A DNA stretch of 64,000 bases from Prochlorococcus marinus subsp. marinus str. CCMP1375 (GTDB lineage Bacteria > Cyanobacteriota > Cyanobacteriia > PCC-6307 > Cyanobiaceae): the NCBI RefSeq assembly GCF_000007925.1, contig NC_005042.1, positions 496,001-560,000 of the forward strand. The letters run 5' to 3'. The translations under genes and the position numbers were made by a program. The notes beneath the pieces were generated by a model. That model did not search any database, had not been told where the DNA came from, and was given only the letters and a program-made list of their open reading frames with translations. Shown here one piece after another: positions 30,414-37,986 of the stretch; the stretch's first letter is position 1, and each line of letters starts with the position of its first letter.

Positions 30414-32792
30414 ATGGCAAAACAAACCAGTCGAGAACTAGTCCTTGAACGCCGAAAAGCGTTAAGTCAAGGTGGAAAAAATGCACTAGCAGTTAATGAC
30501 TCTACGAATAATAGGGTCCGCTCAGCTGTCGATTCTCGTGCTACTAGGACAGGCGCATCAACTTCTCAAAATGGAAACGAGATATCAACATCTACTTCTT
30601 CAAGCGCTTATACTAAATTGAATGTCGCGACTGTAAGTTCAGTTGCTGGTAGACATATACAACGTGTAAGTCGGCCAAGCAGAGACCTTGTATTAGCACG
30701 TCGTGAGGCACTCTCTCGCAAAGGTAAAACTGCCGATACAAGTAAAGATAGAACAAGAGCAGATAGTAGTGGAACATCATCTTCCTCAACAGTTGTAACT
30801 CCTTCTGTAGTAACCAAGTATTGTTGCGATGAATGTAAAGAAAATGATCTTAAACCCTCCACTGAATCTATAAATTCTTTATCACTTTCCTCTAGAAGAA
30901 AAGAATTGACATCTAATTCTAATAATAGCCGTCGCGCTACAACAAAACGTCGGCCTATTCAAAACTCTAGCCGTGCACTTGTATTAGCGCGACGTGAGGC
31001 TCAGTCTAAGCACGGTAAAACAGCTGGCAAACAACCAACGTCTGCAGCGTCTGTTGCAAGACAAGGAGATCCTGATCTCACAAGTAGAGAGCTTTCTCAG
31101 AGGGTTCGTGAACTTAGAAGTAAAAGTGGTGCTAGCGGTTCTAAACGTTCTGGTGGGAGCAGACCTTGTGGCCCTAACAAAAATGGATCTAAGCAATTGG
31201 CTGCTGCAGATGCTCATTGGAAGGTTGGTGTAAGTGAAACAAGTTCTGGACAAGTTGTCACAGGAACACAAGCAAATAGATCTACTAAAACAACTGGAAA
31301 TGAAGCCAGTACATGTCGTTCAGTTACTGGAACGCAATATATGGGAGAGGAGGCCTTCAGTACTTTTTGCCAGTCAACTCCTATACCTAGCCAACCATTA
31401 AAAGTTGCTGTTACCAATACTAGCCATGGCAACCTAGTTACAGGTAATGAAGTTGGTAGGTCTGAAAAGGTTACAGGTAATGAGCCTGGGACTTGTAAAA
31501 ACCTTACAGGAACTGAATATATTTCATCCAATCAATCTAATGAATATTGTGGAGGTATAAATCCTTCTCCTAGAAAGGTTGGACACAGTCTTACTCAAGA
31601 CGGTAGAACTGTAAGTGGTGTCATGGTCGGCCGTTCTTCTAGGGTTACTGGAGATGAGGCAGGATCACATAAAGGACTTACAGGGGATCAATATCTTGGC
31701 TCAGACCCATTGCCAGAAGGTAGACCAGCAGAGAAAGTAAGTTCTTTTAATACACTCGCTGGAGCAGGTGTAACCGGAACAAATGTGTCTCGAACAGAAT
31801 CGGTAACTGGCAATGAGCCTGGAACTTGTAAACTTGTAACAGGAGATGAGTATATTGGTCAGCAACAATACCAGTCATTTTGTGGTGGAAAACCTAAGGG
31901 AGAAGCTCCTAAGGTTGGTTTAAGTCTTACCAATAAGTCACAAATTGTCAGTGGAACACAGACAGGTCGTTCTCAGATTGTTACCGGAGATGAGCCGGGT
32001 ACATGTAAGGCAGTTACAGGAACTCCATATGCAGGATTAGAACAAGCCAGTCAATTATGTGATGTTAATTCAGTGAATGAAATTCAACAGCGTACCCCAA
32101 GAAATATAGGAACCCCAGCTCCTGCGCTTACAGGCCAGCAGCCAGGGATAGGAGGTGTAATGACAGGTGCTGATAGAGGAGCTTGTGAGCTTTTGACAGG
32201 CACCCCTTACGTTGGCGGAGACCAGATAAATCAAGCTTGCGCTAACTCGTCTAAAAATGTTAGCGATTCTAATGATCAAGTCTCTTTAGGTGGACCAGGA
32301 ACTCAGTTCACTGTTCAATCCCCGGCAAGATCAGCGCAGAAAAGTCGGGAGCAATTAACTGGAGTTACTGGTACTAGTTATGAGAACGGTTCAAGGATTA
32401 CTGGCCCTTTTGATATGGCATTAGAAAAAATTACTGGTACTGAACAATTTCGGTTTGGTTCGAAATTGGATCAAACTCTACCTTCTTCAATAGATGAAGC
32501 TCCAGTCTCAGAAAAAGGCTCGAGACCTATTTCAAGGATTACAGGAGAAGGTCAATCTTCTGGTCTAAATATCACAGGAGATGATTGGGCTAGAGGGGAA
32601 AGTGTTACTGGTACTGAAGGTAGATCCTCCACACGTCGCAATCCTTCTCGCGCTGGTGGAATGAGTGCTATGCCAGCTTTTGAACCTAAAAGAAATGAAG
32701 AGCTTGCAAAACCCGATCTCTTGATTACAGGATCTAGTGGTAATACAGGTCAGGGACAGTTGGTTACTTTTTCAGGTGGAGCAAGAGGTTAA
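30414..32792 (+). CDS. csoS2: Carboxysome assembly scaffold CsoS2
   Basis: 792-aa intrinsically disordered scaffold that binds RubisCO through N-terminal repeats and the shell through middle and C-terminal repeats. N-terminal repeats of the type SRxLVLxRRxALSxxGK occur near residues 6, 89 and 186, with a divergent one near 224. The middle region (about 268-610) has six repeats built on VTGN/T..GTCK.VTGT.Y.G. The third middle repeat (near KVGHSLTQDG) has serine-histidine instead of the usual threonine-cysteine. A cluster C137-C138-C141 lies in the N-terminal part. The C-terminal region carries further ITG motifs. Confidence 0.97.
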   Translation: MAKQTSRELVLERRKALSQGGKNALAVNDSTNNRVRSAVDSRATRTGASTSQNGNEISTSTSSSAYTKLNVATVSSVAGRHIQRVSRPSRDLVLARREALSRKGKTADTSKDRTRADSSGTSSSSTVVTPSVVTKYCCDECKENDLKPSTESINSLSLSSRRKELTSNSNNSRRATTKRRPIQNSSRALVLARREAQSKHGKTAGKQPTSAASVARQGDPDLTSRELSQRVRELRSKSGASGSKRSGGSRPCGPNKNGSKQLAAADAHWKVGVSETSSGQVVTGTQANRSTKTTGNEASTCRSVTGTQYMGEEAFSTFCQSTPIPSQPLKVAVTNTSHGNLVTGNEVGRSEKVTGNEPGTCKNLTGTEYISSNQSNEYCGGINPSPRKVGHSLTQDGRTVSGVMVGRSSRVTGDEAGSHKGLTGDQYLGSDPLPEGRPAEKVSSFNTLAGAGVTGTNVSRTESVTGNEPGTCKLVTGDEYIGQQQYQSFCGGKPKGEAPKVGLSLTNKSQIVSGTQTGRSQIVTGDEPGTCKAVTGTPYAGLEQASQLCDVNSVNEIQQRTPRNIGTPAPALTGQQPGIGGVMTGADRGACELLTGTPYVGGDQINQACANSSKNVSDSNDQVSLGGPGTQFTVQSPARSAQKSREQLTGVTGTSYENGSRITGPFDMALEKITGTEQFRFGSKLDQTLPSSIDEAPVSEKGSRPISRITGEGQSSGLNITGDDWARGESVTGTEGRSSTRRNPSRAGGMSAMPAFEPKRNEELAKPDLLITGSSGNTGQGQLVTFSGGARG

Positions 32793-32799
32793 TTGATCA

Positions 32800-34332
32800 A
32801 TGGCCTATAGACATTTGGCCAGAAAGAAAGATCGTTTTCTAGGGCCTACTGCCCCTAGAAAACGACATCCTTCTGCTATAGATTCCATAGCGGAATTAAA
32901 AAGTTTTCCACTAACAACTGATAAGAGAGCTCATCCTCTTACTGATTTAGCTGAGAACAATAAACTCCAACACTATGAATCTGAAGTAAAAGGAAGTTTT
33001 GAGAAAATTGTTCCGTTACTTCAGAAAATTTCAGCTCTCCAGCATGATCAAGCCTTTGTCGAAAGGGCACAAAAATTGGCAAAAGCCGAATTAGGGTTTG
33101 AGCTCCCTAAGCATATTTTAGATAAAGCATGGGTCCGCCCTCTTGATATGAGAGCATTATTTGCTTGGTGTGTTTTTGAGGCACATAAAAAGTCAAGTAA
33201 TCGTTTCTTTAATTCAGACCCATTGAATGGAGGAGTTGATAGCTCTAGGGCTAAAGATTTTGAAACTTTTCTTTCTGAATGTGGATTCCATTTATTAGAT
33301 GTCACGCCATGTTCAGATGGGCGCTTAGCTCATTCAATAGCCTATGTGTTAAGAATTCCTTTTAGTTCTGTTCGTCGAAGATCTCATGCTGGAGCAATGT
33401 TTGATGTAGAGAACACTGTTAATCGTTGGATAAAAACTGAACATAAACGCTATAGAGAAAACTCTCCTAATTCAGCACATGACCCTACTTGCTATCTCAA
33501 AGTAGTCCTTTATCATTTCAGCTCATTAGATCCATCCCATCAAGGTTGCGCAGCTCATGGTAGTGATGATTCTGTTGCTGCTGCTTCTGGACTTCAACGT
33601 CTACTTGATTTTCGTGAATCTGTTGAGAATAGTTTTTGTTGTGGTGCCTCTGTAGATCTTTTGCTTATTGGCATAGATACCGATACTGATGCGATTCGAG
33701 TTCATGTTCCAGATTCTAAAAGCCACATAAGTTTAGAAAAGTGGGTTTCTACTGCTGATATCTATCAGGAGACAAAACAACTCTCAAGTGATCAGGCTAT
33801 TTTAAGAATCTCTGAAAAAGTTAACTCCATTGTCCAAGGGAATATAAGCCCTGGGATGATTAAGTTTATTATTAAATTAATTACCAACAATATTTCTCAG
33901 ATTGATTATGTTCGAGATTTACATGATGGACCTTATCCTGATGCTGGACATGCAGAACGTTTTATTGGAGTTGGTATAGGGTTTAAAGAAGTGCACCTAC
34001 GTAATCTTACCTATTTCGCTCATCTTGATACTGTTGAAGAAGGAGCCCCCGATTTGGATGTAGGTATAAAGATTTTTAGTGGTTTAAATGTTTCAAGAGA
34101 CCTTCCTATACCAGTAGTTGTGAGATTTGATTATTCAGGAAGAGTGCCTGGAGCAAGAGAGAGAGCGTTGTCAGATTGCAAAAGAGTTGATAATGCTATT
34201 TCTTCTCGTTATCGAAAGTTGGTAGACGATGGTCTATTGCATACATGTCTTACTATTCGAGATCGAGATGCAAAAGACCCTGCAGAAGTTGTGGGGTCTT
34301 CTCTCGATCCTGCCCCTCAGGAGGAACATTGA
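32800..34332 (+). CDS. csoSCA: Carboxysomal carbonic anhydrase CsoSCA
   Basis: Beta-class-derived carbonic anhydrase (CsoS3) that turns bicarbonate into CO2 inside the shell. 510 aa. Zinc ligands are C171 (in TPCSDGRLAHS), H239 (LYHF) and C250 (HQGCAAHGSDD), keeping the 11-residue spacing known from Halothiobacillus. The N-terminal helical domain has a basic start (RHLARKKDRFLGP) as expected for tethering. The C-terminal half is the pseudo-symmetric catalytically silent repeat. It follows csoS2 by 7 bp and precedes csoS4A by 1 bp. Confidence 0.97.
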   Translation: MAYRHLARKKDRFLGPTAPRKRHPSAIDSIAELKSFPLTTDKRAHPLTDLAENNKLQHYESEVKGSFEKIVPLLQKISALQHDQAFVERAQKLAKAELGFELPKHILDKAWVRPLDMRALFAWCVFEAHKKSSNRFFNSDPLNGGVDSSRAKDFETFLSECGFHLLDVTPCSDGRLAHSIAYVLRIPFSSVRRRSHAGAMFDVENTVNRWIKTEHKRYRENSPNSAHDPTCYLKVVLYHFSSLDPSHQGCAAHGSDDSVAAASGLQRLLDFRESVENSFCCGASVDLLLIGIDTDTDAIRVHVPDSKSHISLEKWVSTADIYQETKQLSSDQAILRISEKVNSIVQGNISPGMIKFIIKLITNNISQIDYVRDLHDGPYPDAGHAERFIGVGIGFKEVHLRNLTYFAHLDTVEEGAPDLDVGIKIFSGLNVSRDLPIPVVVRFDYSGRVPGARERALSDCKRVDNAISSRYRKLVDDGLLHTCLTIRDRDAKDPAEVVGSSLDPAPQEEH

Positions 34333-34333
34333 A

Positions 34334-34609
34334 ATGTTGATCTGTAAAGTTGTTAAGCCACTTGTCTCAACAAACCGCATACCTGGTTTTGAACATAGAC
34401 ATCTTCAGGTTGTGCTGGATGGTAGCTCTAAAAAAGTTGCTGTAGATGCAGTTGGTTGTAAGCCAGATGATTGGGTTATTTGCGTAGGAAGTTCTGCTGC
34501 AAGAGAAGCTGCAGGCAGCAAGTCTTATCCAAGCGACCTCACAATAGTTGGAATCATTGATCATTGGGATCCTGACTCTCCAGTCCCTATGCCTGAGGAA
34601 AGAAAATAA
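34334..34609 (+). CDS. csoS4A: Carboxysome shell vertex pentamer CsoS4A
   Basis: 91-aa BMC-P/EutN-CcmL family protein that caps shell vertices. It starts at ATG 34334 right after the csoSCA stop (MLICKVVKPLVSTNRIPGFEHR). Family features are the VDAVGCKPDDWVICVGSSAAR core and LTIVGIIDHW. Its stop overlaps the csoS4B start (TAATG), so the two pentamer genes are translationally coupled. Confidence 0.96.
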   Translation: MLICKVVKPLVSTNRIPGFEHRHLQVVLDGSSKKVAVDAVGCKPDDWVICVGSSAAREAAGSKSYPSDLTIVGIIDHWDPDSPVPMPEERK

Positions 34610-34860
34610 TGGAAATTATGCAAGTTATGGGACGCCTCGTTTGCACTCAAAGAGTTGAAGGGTTAGGTCATATGCATTTACGTATCCTTCGCAATAATAA
34701 AGGGAAGCAACTTGTTGCAGTTGATCCCGTAGGTGCTCGTGAAGGTAATTGGGTTTTTACTGCAAGTGGCTCGGCTGCAAGATTTGCATGTCCCGAGCCT
34801 TCTACTCAAACTGATTTGACTATTGGAGGAATTATTGATTTTTGGACTCCTGATGGCTAG
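34609..34860 (+). CDS. csoS4B: Carboxysome shell vertex pentamer CsoS4B
   Basis: 83-aa paralogue of CsoS4A. It begins MEIMQVMGRLVCTQRVEG, has VDPVGAREGNWVFTASGSAAR in the core and LTIGGIIDFW at the end. It shares one base with csoS4A. Both vertex paralogues are needed for a gas-tight shell in studied alpha-carboxysomes. Confidence 0.96.
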   Translation: MEIMQVMGRLVCTQRVEGLGHMHLRILRNNKGKQLVAVDPVGAREGNWVFTASGSAARFACPEPSTQTDLTIGGIIDFWTPDG

Positions 34861-34905
34861 TACAGGAAGTTTGAAAAAACATTATTCAAAATTTAATTTT
34901 TCCAA

Positions 34906-35415
34906 ATGACTTCTTCAAATTCTCGTCGCAACCCTAAGACAAAACAAGACTTAAAAACTGTGGATCCTTCAAATCAAATAGTTGATGTGACTCCAGAAAC
35001 TACAGCTTCTAAAAAAGTTTCTTCATCATCAAAAACTATTAAAGGTTCTACTCCTAAAGGAGGAGGCCCGAAAGCACCTCCCTCAACTCCCTTTGCTACT
35101 TCCTCTGCTTCAGCTCAAAACAAAGGGATTGCTTTAGGGATGATAGAGACACGTGGGATGGTACCAGCTATAGAAGCAGCTGATGCTATGACAAAAGCTG
35201 CGGAAGTCAATTTAATTGCAAGAGAATATGTTGGGGGCGGTTATGTAAGTGTTTTGGTGCGTGGTGAAACAGGAGCTGTAAATGCTTCTGTTAGGGCAGG
35301 GGCTGACGCTTGTGAACGAGTTGGGGATGGATTGGTAGCTGCTCATATTATTGCTAGACCACATGTCGAAGTTGAGCCTATACTTAAAGTAAGCGGAGCG
35401 AAGAGAAGACTTTAA
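34906..35415 (+). CDS. csoS1E: BMC shell protein with long N-terminal extension (CsoS1E type)
   Basis: 169-aa protein: residues 1-~72 are a disordered, lysine/serine/threonine/proline-rich leader, then a single BMC domain (GIALGMIETRGMVPAIEAADAM, EYVGGGYVSVLVRGETGAV, GDGLVAAHIIARPHVEVEP) very close to CsoS1. Position after csoS4B and the extension fit CsoS1E reported from low-light picocyanobacteria. The leader may let it bind cargo or a tether. Gap to csoS4B is 45 bp. Confidence 0.85.
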   Translation: MTSSNSRRNPKTKQDLKTVDPSNQIVDVTPETTASKKVSSSSKTIKGSTPKGGGPKAPPSTPFATSSASAQNKGIALGMIETRGMVPAIEAADAMTKAAEVNLIAREYVGGGYVSVLVRGETGAVNASVRAGADACERVGDGLVAAHIIARPHVEVEPILKVSGAKRRL

Positions 35416-35487
35416 TGCGTTCTTGTTTGAAATTAACTTGAGTTGACTTACTTCTCTTGAATTAAACGATGATTTGCTTTTCAGATT

Positions 35488-35751
35488 ATGCATAAATGGC
35501 AAGAAAGGTCGCGACCTTTAAGACTTGAAAGAAGGTTTGAATTTGCTACTTATGAGTTAACTAGAGATTTCTTGGATTGTTTAGGTAAACTTTGTGAAAA
35601 GCGTCAACGCTTTCCTGACATCAGTTTTGGCAAAACTTATGTGAATTTGACACTGCAGATAGATTCTGAAGATGAAGATTCTCAAGCATCTGATCTTGAT
35701 AAGGAATTTGCTATGGAGATAGATGCTTTGATCGACGAAGATTCAGATTAA
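35488..35751 (+). CDS. Alpha-carboxysome RubisCO assembly factor (acRAF)
   Basis: 87-aa protein of the pterin-4a-carbinolamine-dehydratase-like fold, shown in other species to help assemble form IA RubisCO. Residues 1-57 (RPLRLERRFEFATYELTRDFLDCLG onward) carry the fold; the tail from about residue 60 is strongly acidic (SEDEDSQASDLDKE). Catalytic histidines of true dehydratases are missing, as expected for acRAF. It ends the plus-strand cso cluster and is convergent with the next gene. Confidence 0.85.
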   Translation: MHKWQERSRPLRLERRFEFATYELTRDFLDCLGKLCEKRQRFPDISFGKTYVNLTLQIDSEDEDSQASDLDKEFAMEIDALIDEDSD

Positions 35752-35758
35752 AAAATTT

Positions 35759-35983
35759 TTACTCTTTTGCTTCAGTAATATCTCTTTTTATTAGTGCCAT
35801 TAAATAACCAGGAGATTTGTAGCGTCCAGGTAAGCAGCGGTTAAGGGTCTCTAAATGTCCCCAACAGACTGTTCTCTCAATTTCTTGGGAGGTACGGCCC
35901 TGTAGGAGAAGGCGCCTAAGAGCCTTGCAGTAGAGGGGATAGCCAGCCTCTAACTCGCCAATTGTTAGCTTGGCTGCGGACAT
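35759..35983 (-). CDS. Small conserved picocyanobacterial protein (DUF3136-like)
   Basis: 74 aa from ATG 35983 (MSAAKLTIGELEAGYPLYC). An in-frame ATG at 36079 would add 32 residues and overlap ridA by 8 nt. The core ALRRLLLQGRTSQEIERTVCW looks like a helical, helix-turn-helix-like unit; two cysteines lie near YCKAL and VCWGH. I believe it belongs to DUF3136, confined to cyanobacteria, with no known function. It is tail-to-tail with acRAF (7 bp). Confidence 0.65.
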   Translation of the reverse strand: MSAAKLTIGELEAGYPLYCKALRRLLLQGRTSQEIERTVCWGHLETLNRCLPGRYKSPGYLMALIKRDITEAKE

Positions 35984-36071
35984 AGTTTGTCGCAGGTCAA
36001 GACTTAATCTAGACAATAGTGTGACCGGCATGCAAATCGGAAATCGGAAATCTTGTGATTTCTTTGATTTT

Positions 36072-36470
36072 TCAGCCAAGCCATGCTACACAATCAATTT
36101 CAACAAGCCCCCCTTTAGGCAGTGCAGCTACTTGAACGCATGCTCTCGCAGGGAAAATGCTGCCTTCAAAAAAATCAGAATAAATTTTGTTTACTTTGTT
36201 GAAGTCATTTAAATTGACAAGGTAAATAGTAGTTCTTATTACGTTTGTAGCATTTGCTCCTGCTTCATTAAGAACCGCCAATAGATTGTTTAGTACTTGA
36301 TGAGTTTCTTCTTCAATATTGCCTCCACCAACAATCTCTCCAGTCGATGGGTCTAATGCAATTTGTCCTGAGCAATAAAGCCAGTCGCCAGCAACTATTG
36401 CTTGGTTATAAGGACCTACTGGAGATGGGGCCAACTCTGTCTCGATTGAGTTTTGTACTGTTGGGGACAT
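36072..36470 (-). CDS. ridA: RidA family enamine/imine deaminase
   Basis: 132-aa YjgF/YER057c/UK114 protein that hydrolyses reactive 2-aminoacrylate-type enamines from PLP enzymes. Motifs: APSPVGPYNQAIVAGDWLYCSGQIALDP, NLLAVLNEAGA, RTTIYLVNLNDF and the C-terminal PARACVQVAALPKGGLVEID with the substrate-binding arginine. Upstream is gloB, 54 bp away on the same strand. Confidence 0.95.
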   Translation of the reverse strand: MSPTVQNSIETELAPSPVGPYNQAIVAGDWLYCSGQIALDPSTGEIVGGGNIEEETHQVLNNLLAVLNEAGANATNVIRTTIYLVNLNDFNKVNKIYSDFFEGSIFPARACVQVAALPKGGLVEIDCVAWLG

Positions 36471-36523
36471 AAAAAATACGAATTTTAAGGAATCTATCCT
36501 ACGAATTAATCTCTTTTTGTGCC

Positions 36524-37285
36524 TTAGCTTTTCCAGTTGTCTTTATGTAAGCGCAATTGAGCAAATTCCCTTTGATTTGAAGCTCGAATAAATAAATTAG
36601 TTTTTCTTTCTTCAGAAAGCTTGCTAGGGATACTAAGGAAACCTTTCGATTTTCTCAGTATTACTTCTTTTAGCCTTTCTTCTATATAAATATCTTCTGG
36701 GAATATTGATTTAGCCCACCTTAGATTGGCTTCGGTGTATTCATGAGCACAATAGATTTTTGTGTTTTTAGGGAGATTGTTTATTCGACTCAAAGAATTG
36801 AACATTTGTTCAGGAGTGCCTTCGAATAACCTTCCACAGCCAGCTCCAAACAATGTGTCCCCACAAAAAAGTACAGGGTCAATTTTTGATTCTTTAGAGC
36901 CTTGTAAGAAGAAACAAATATGATTGCTTGTATGGCCTGGCACCTCTATTACTTTAATTTTTTGCCCTAAAATATCTAACTCTTCATTGTCTACGACTGA
37001 CTTAGTTTGGAATTGGATTCTATCTAAATCACTTTTTGCAGCAATCACAGAAGCTGATGGCCAAACATTTATCAGTTCCTGTGTTCCACCTATATGGTCT
37101 TCATGGTGATGGGTTTGCAATACTGAATGAAGGGAAAGTCCATTCCCTTTTAGCAAGTTGATAACTGGTTCAGAGATAGCTGGATCAACAACTATTGCTT
37201 GCTTTTCTTTAACCCAAATCCATATGATGTTGTCCATAAGTACAGGGATGGGATGAATTATGAAACCTTCTTCTTTTTTTTTCAT
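36524..37285 (-). CDS. gloB: Hydroxyacylglutathione hydrolase (glyoxalase II)
   Basis: Hydrolyses S-D-lactoylglutathione, finishing methylglyoxal detoxification. Metallo-beta-lactamase fold with the metal motif THHHEDHIGG near residues 77-86, then VPGHTSNHICFF, CGDTLFGAGCGRLFEG and CAHEYTEANLRWA. 253 aa, normal length. It fits with the glutathione genes gst and gor further along the window. Confidence 0.95.
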   Translation of the reverse strand: MKKKEEGFIIHPIPVLMDNIIWIWVKEKQAIVVDPAISEPVINLLKGNGLSLHSVLQTHHHEDHIGGTQELINVWPSASVIAAKSDLDRIQFQTKSVVDNEELDILGQKIKVIEVPGHTSNHICFFLQGSKESKIDPVLFCGDTLFGAGCGRLFEGTPEQMFNSLSRINNLPKNTKIYCAHEYTEANLRWAKSIFPEDIYIEERLKEVILRKSKGFLSIPSKLSEERKTNLFIRASNQREFAQLRLHKDNWKS

Positions 37286-37334
37286 GGCTTTAAAAGTAGC
37301 TCTGGTAGTTCAATTCAAGTTGACTAGTTAACTC

Positions 37335-37982
37335 ATGATTACTGTTGCTTTAGCTAAAGGGGCCTTACTAAAAGACTCTGTTACAAGATTGGCCCAAGCG
37401 GGCTTGGATTTTTCAGCAGTCCTTGACCCTACCAATAGGCTTTTAATGGTTCCTTCTGCATGTGGTCGTGCAAAGGCACTTCTTGTTAGGAATGGAGATG
37501 TCCCTGTTTATGTAGCTTATGGCCAAGCTCAGTTAGGAATAGTTGGTTTTGATGTTCTTAGCGAAAAGCAAATGCCAGTAGCTAATTTAGTAGATCTCGG
37601 TTTTTGTGGGTGCCGTATGTCAGTGGCAGTAAAGGCAACAAGTGGTTATAGAAGCGCAGTTGAATTGCCACCTCATTGTCGGGTAGCAAGTAAATTTACT
37701 AGTTGCGCAAGACAATTTTTTGAGGACATTGATCTCCCAGTGGAATTAGTCCATTTAACCGGATCTGTAGAATTAGGACCTTTGACTGGCATTGCTGAAG
37801 CTATTGTGGATTTGGTAGCAACGGGACGAACACTTCGTGAGAATGGTTTGATTGAGATTGATCAGCTTTTTTATTCCACGGCTCGATTAATTGCGCATCC
37901 CCTTTCTTTAAGATTAGACAATGGAAGACTTCAGGAAATCATAGAAATTATGCAATCTTCAAAAGATTCGTCTGCACAATAA
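37335..37982 (+). CDS. hisG: ATP phosphoribosyltransferase (short form)
   Basis: First enzyme of histidine synthesis. At 215 aa it is the short HisG form, which works only with the regulatory subunit HisZ; that gene is not in this window. Visible are [13 protein letters not shown] at the start, [24 protein letters not shown] and the phosphate loop [16 protein letters not shown]. It is followed 4 bp later by an ABC exporter gene. Confidence 0.96.
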
Positions 37983-37986
37983 ATAA

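Noticed and set aside
30328-31000. CRISPR-like or tandem repeat DNA in csoS2 and spacers
   Set aside because: Repeats are protein-level motifs with diverged DNA, spaced irregularly; no identical direct repeats with spacers.
30984-31531. Antisense reading frames within csoS2
   Set aside because: They mirror the repetitive low-complexity codons of csoS2 and have no protein-like features.
30414-32792. Programmed frameshift in csoS2 giving short and long forms as in Halothiobacillus
   Set aside because: I saw no convincing slippery heptamer followed by a stem-loop at the expected place between middle and C-terminal regions; only the full-length frame is supported.
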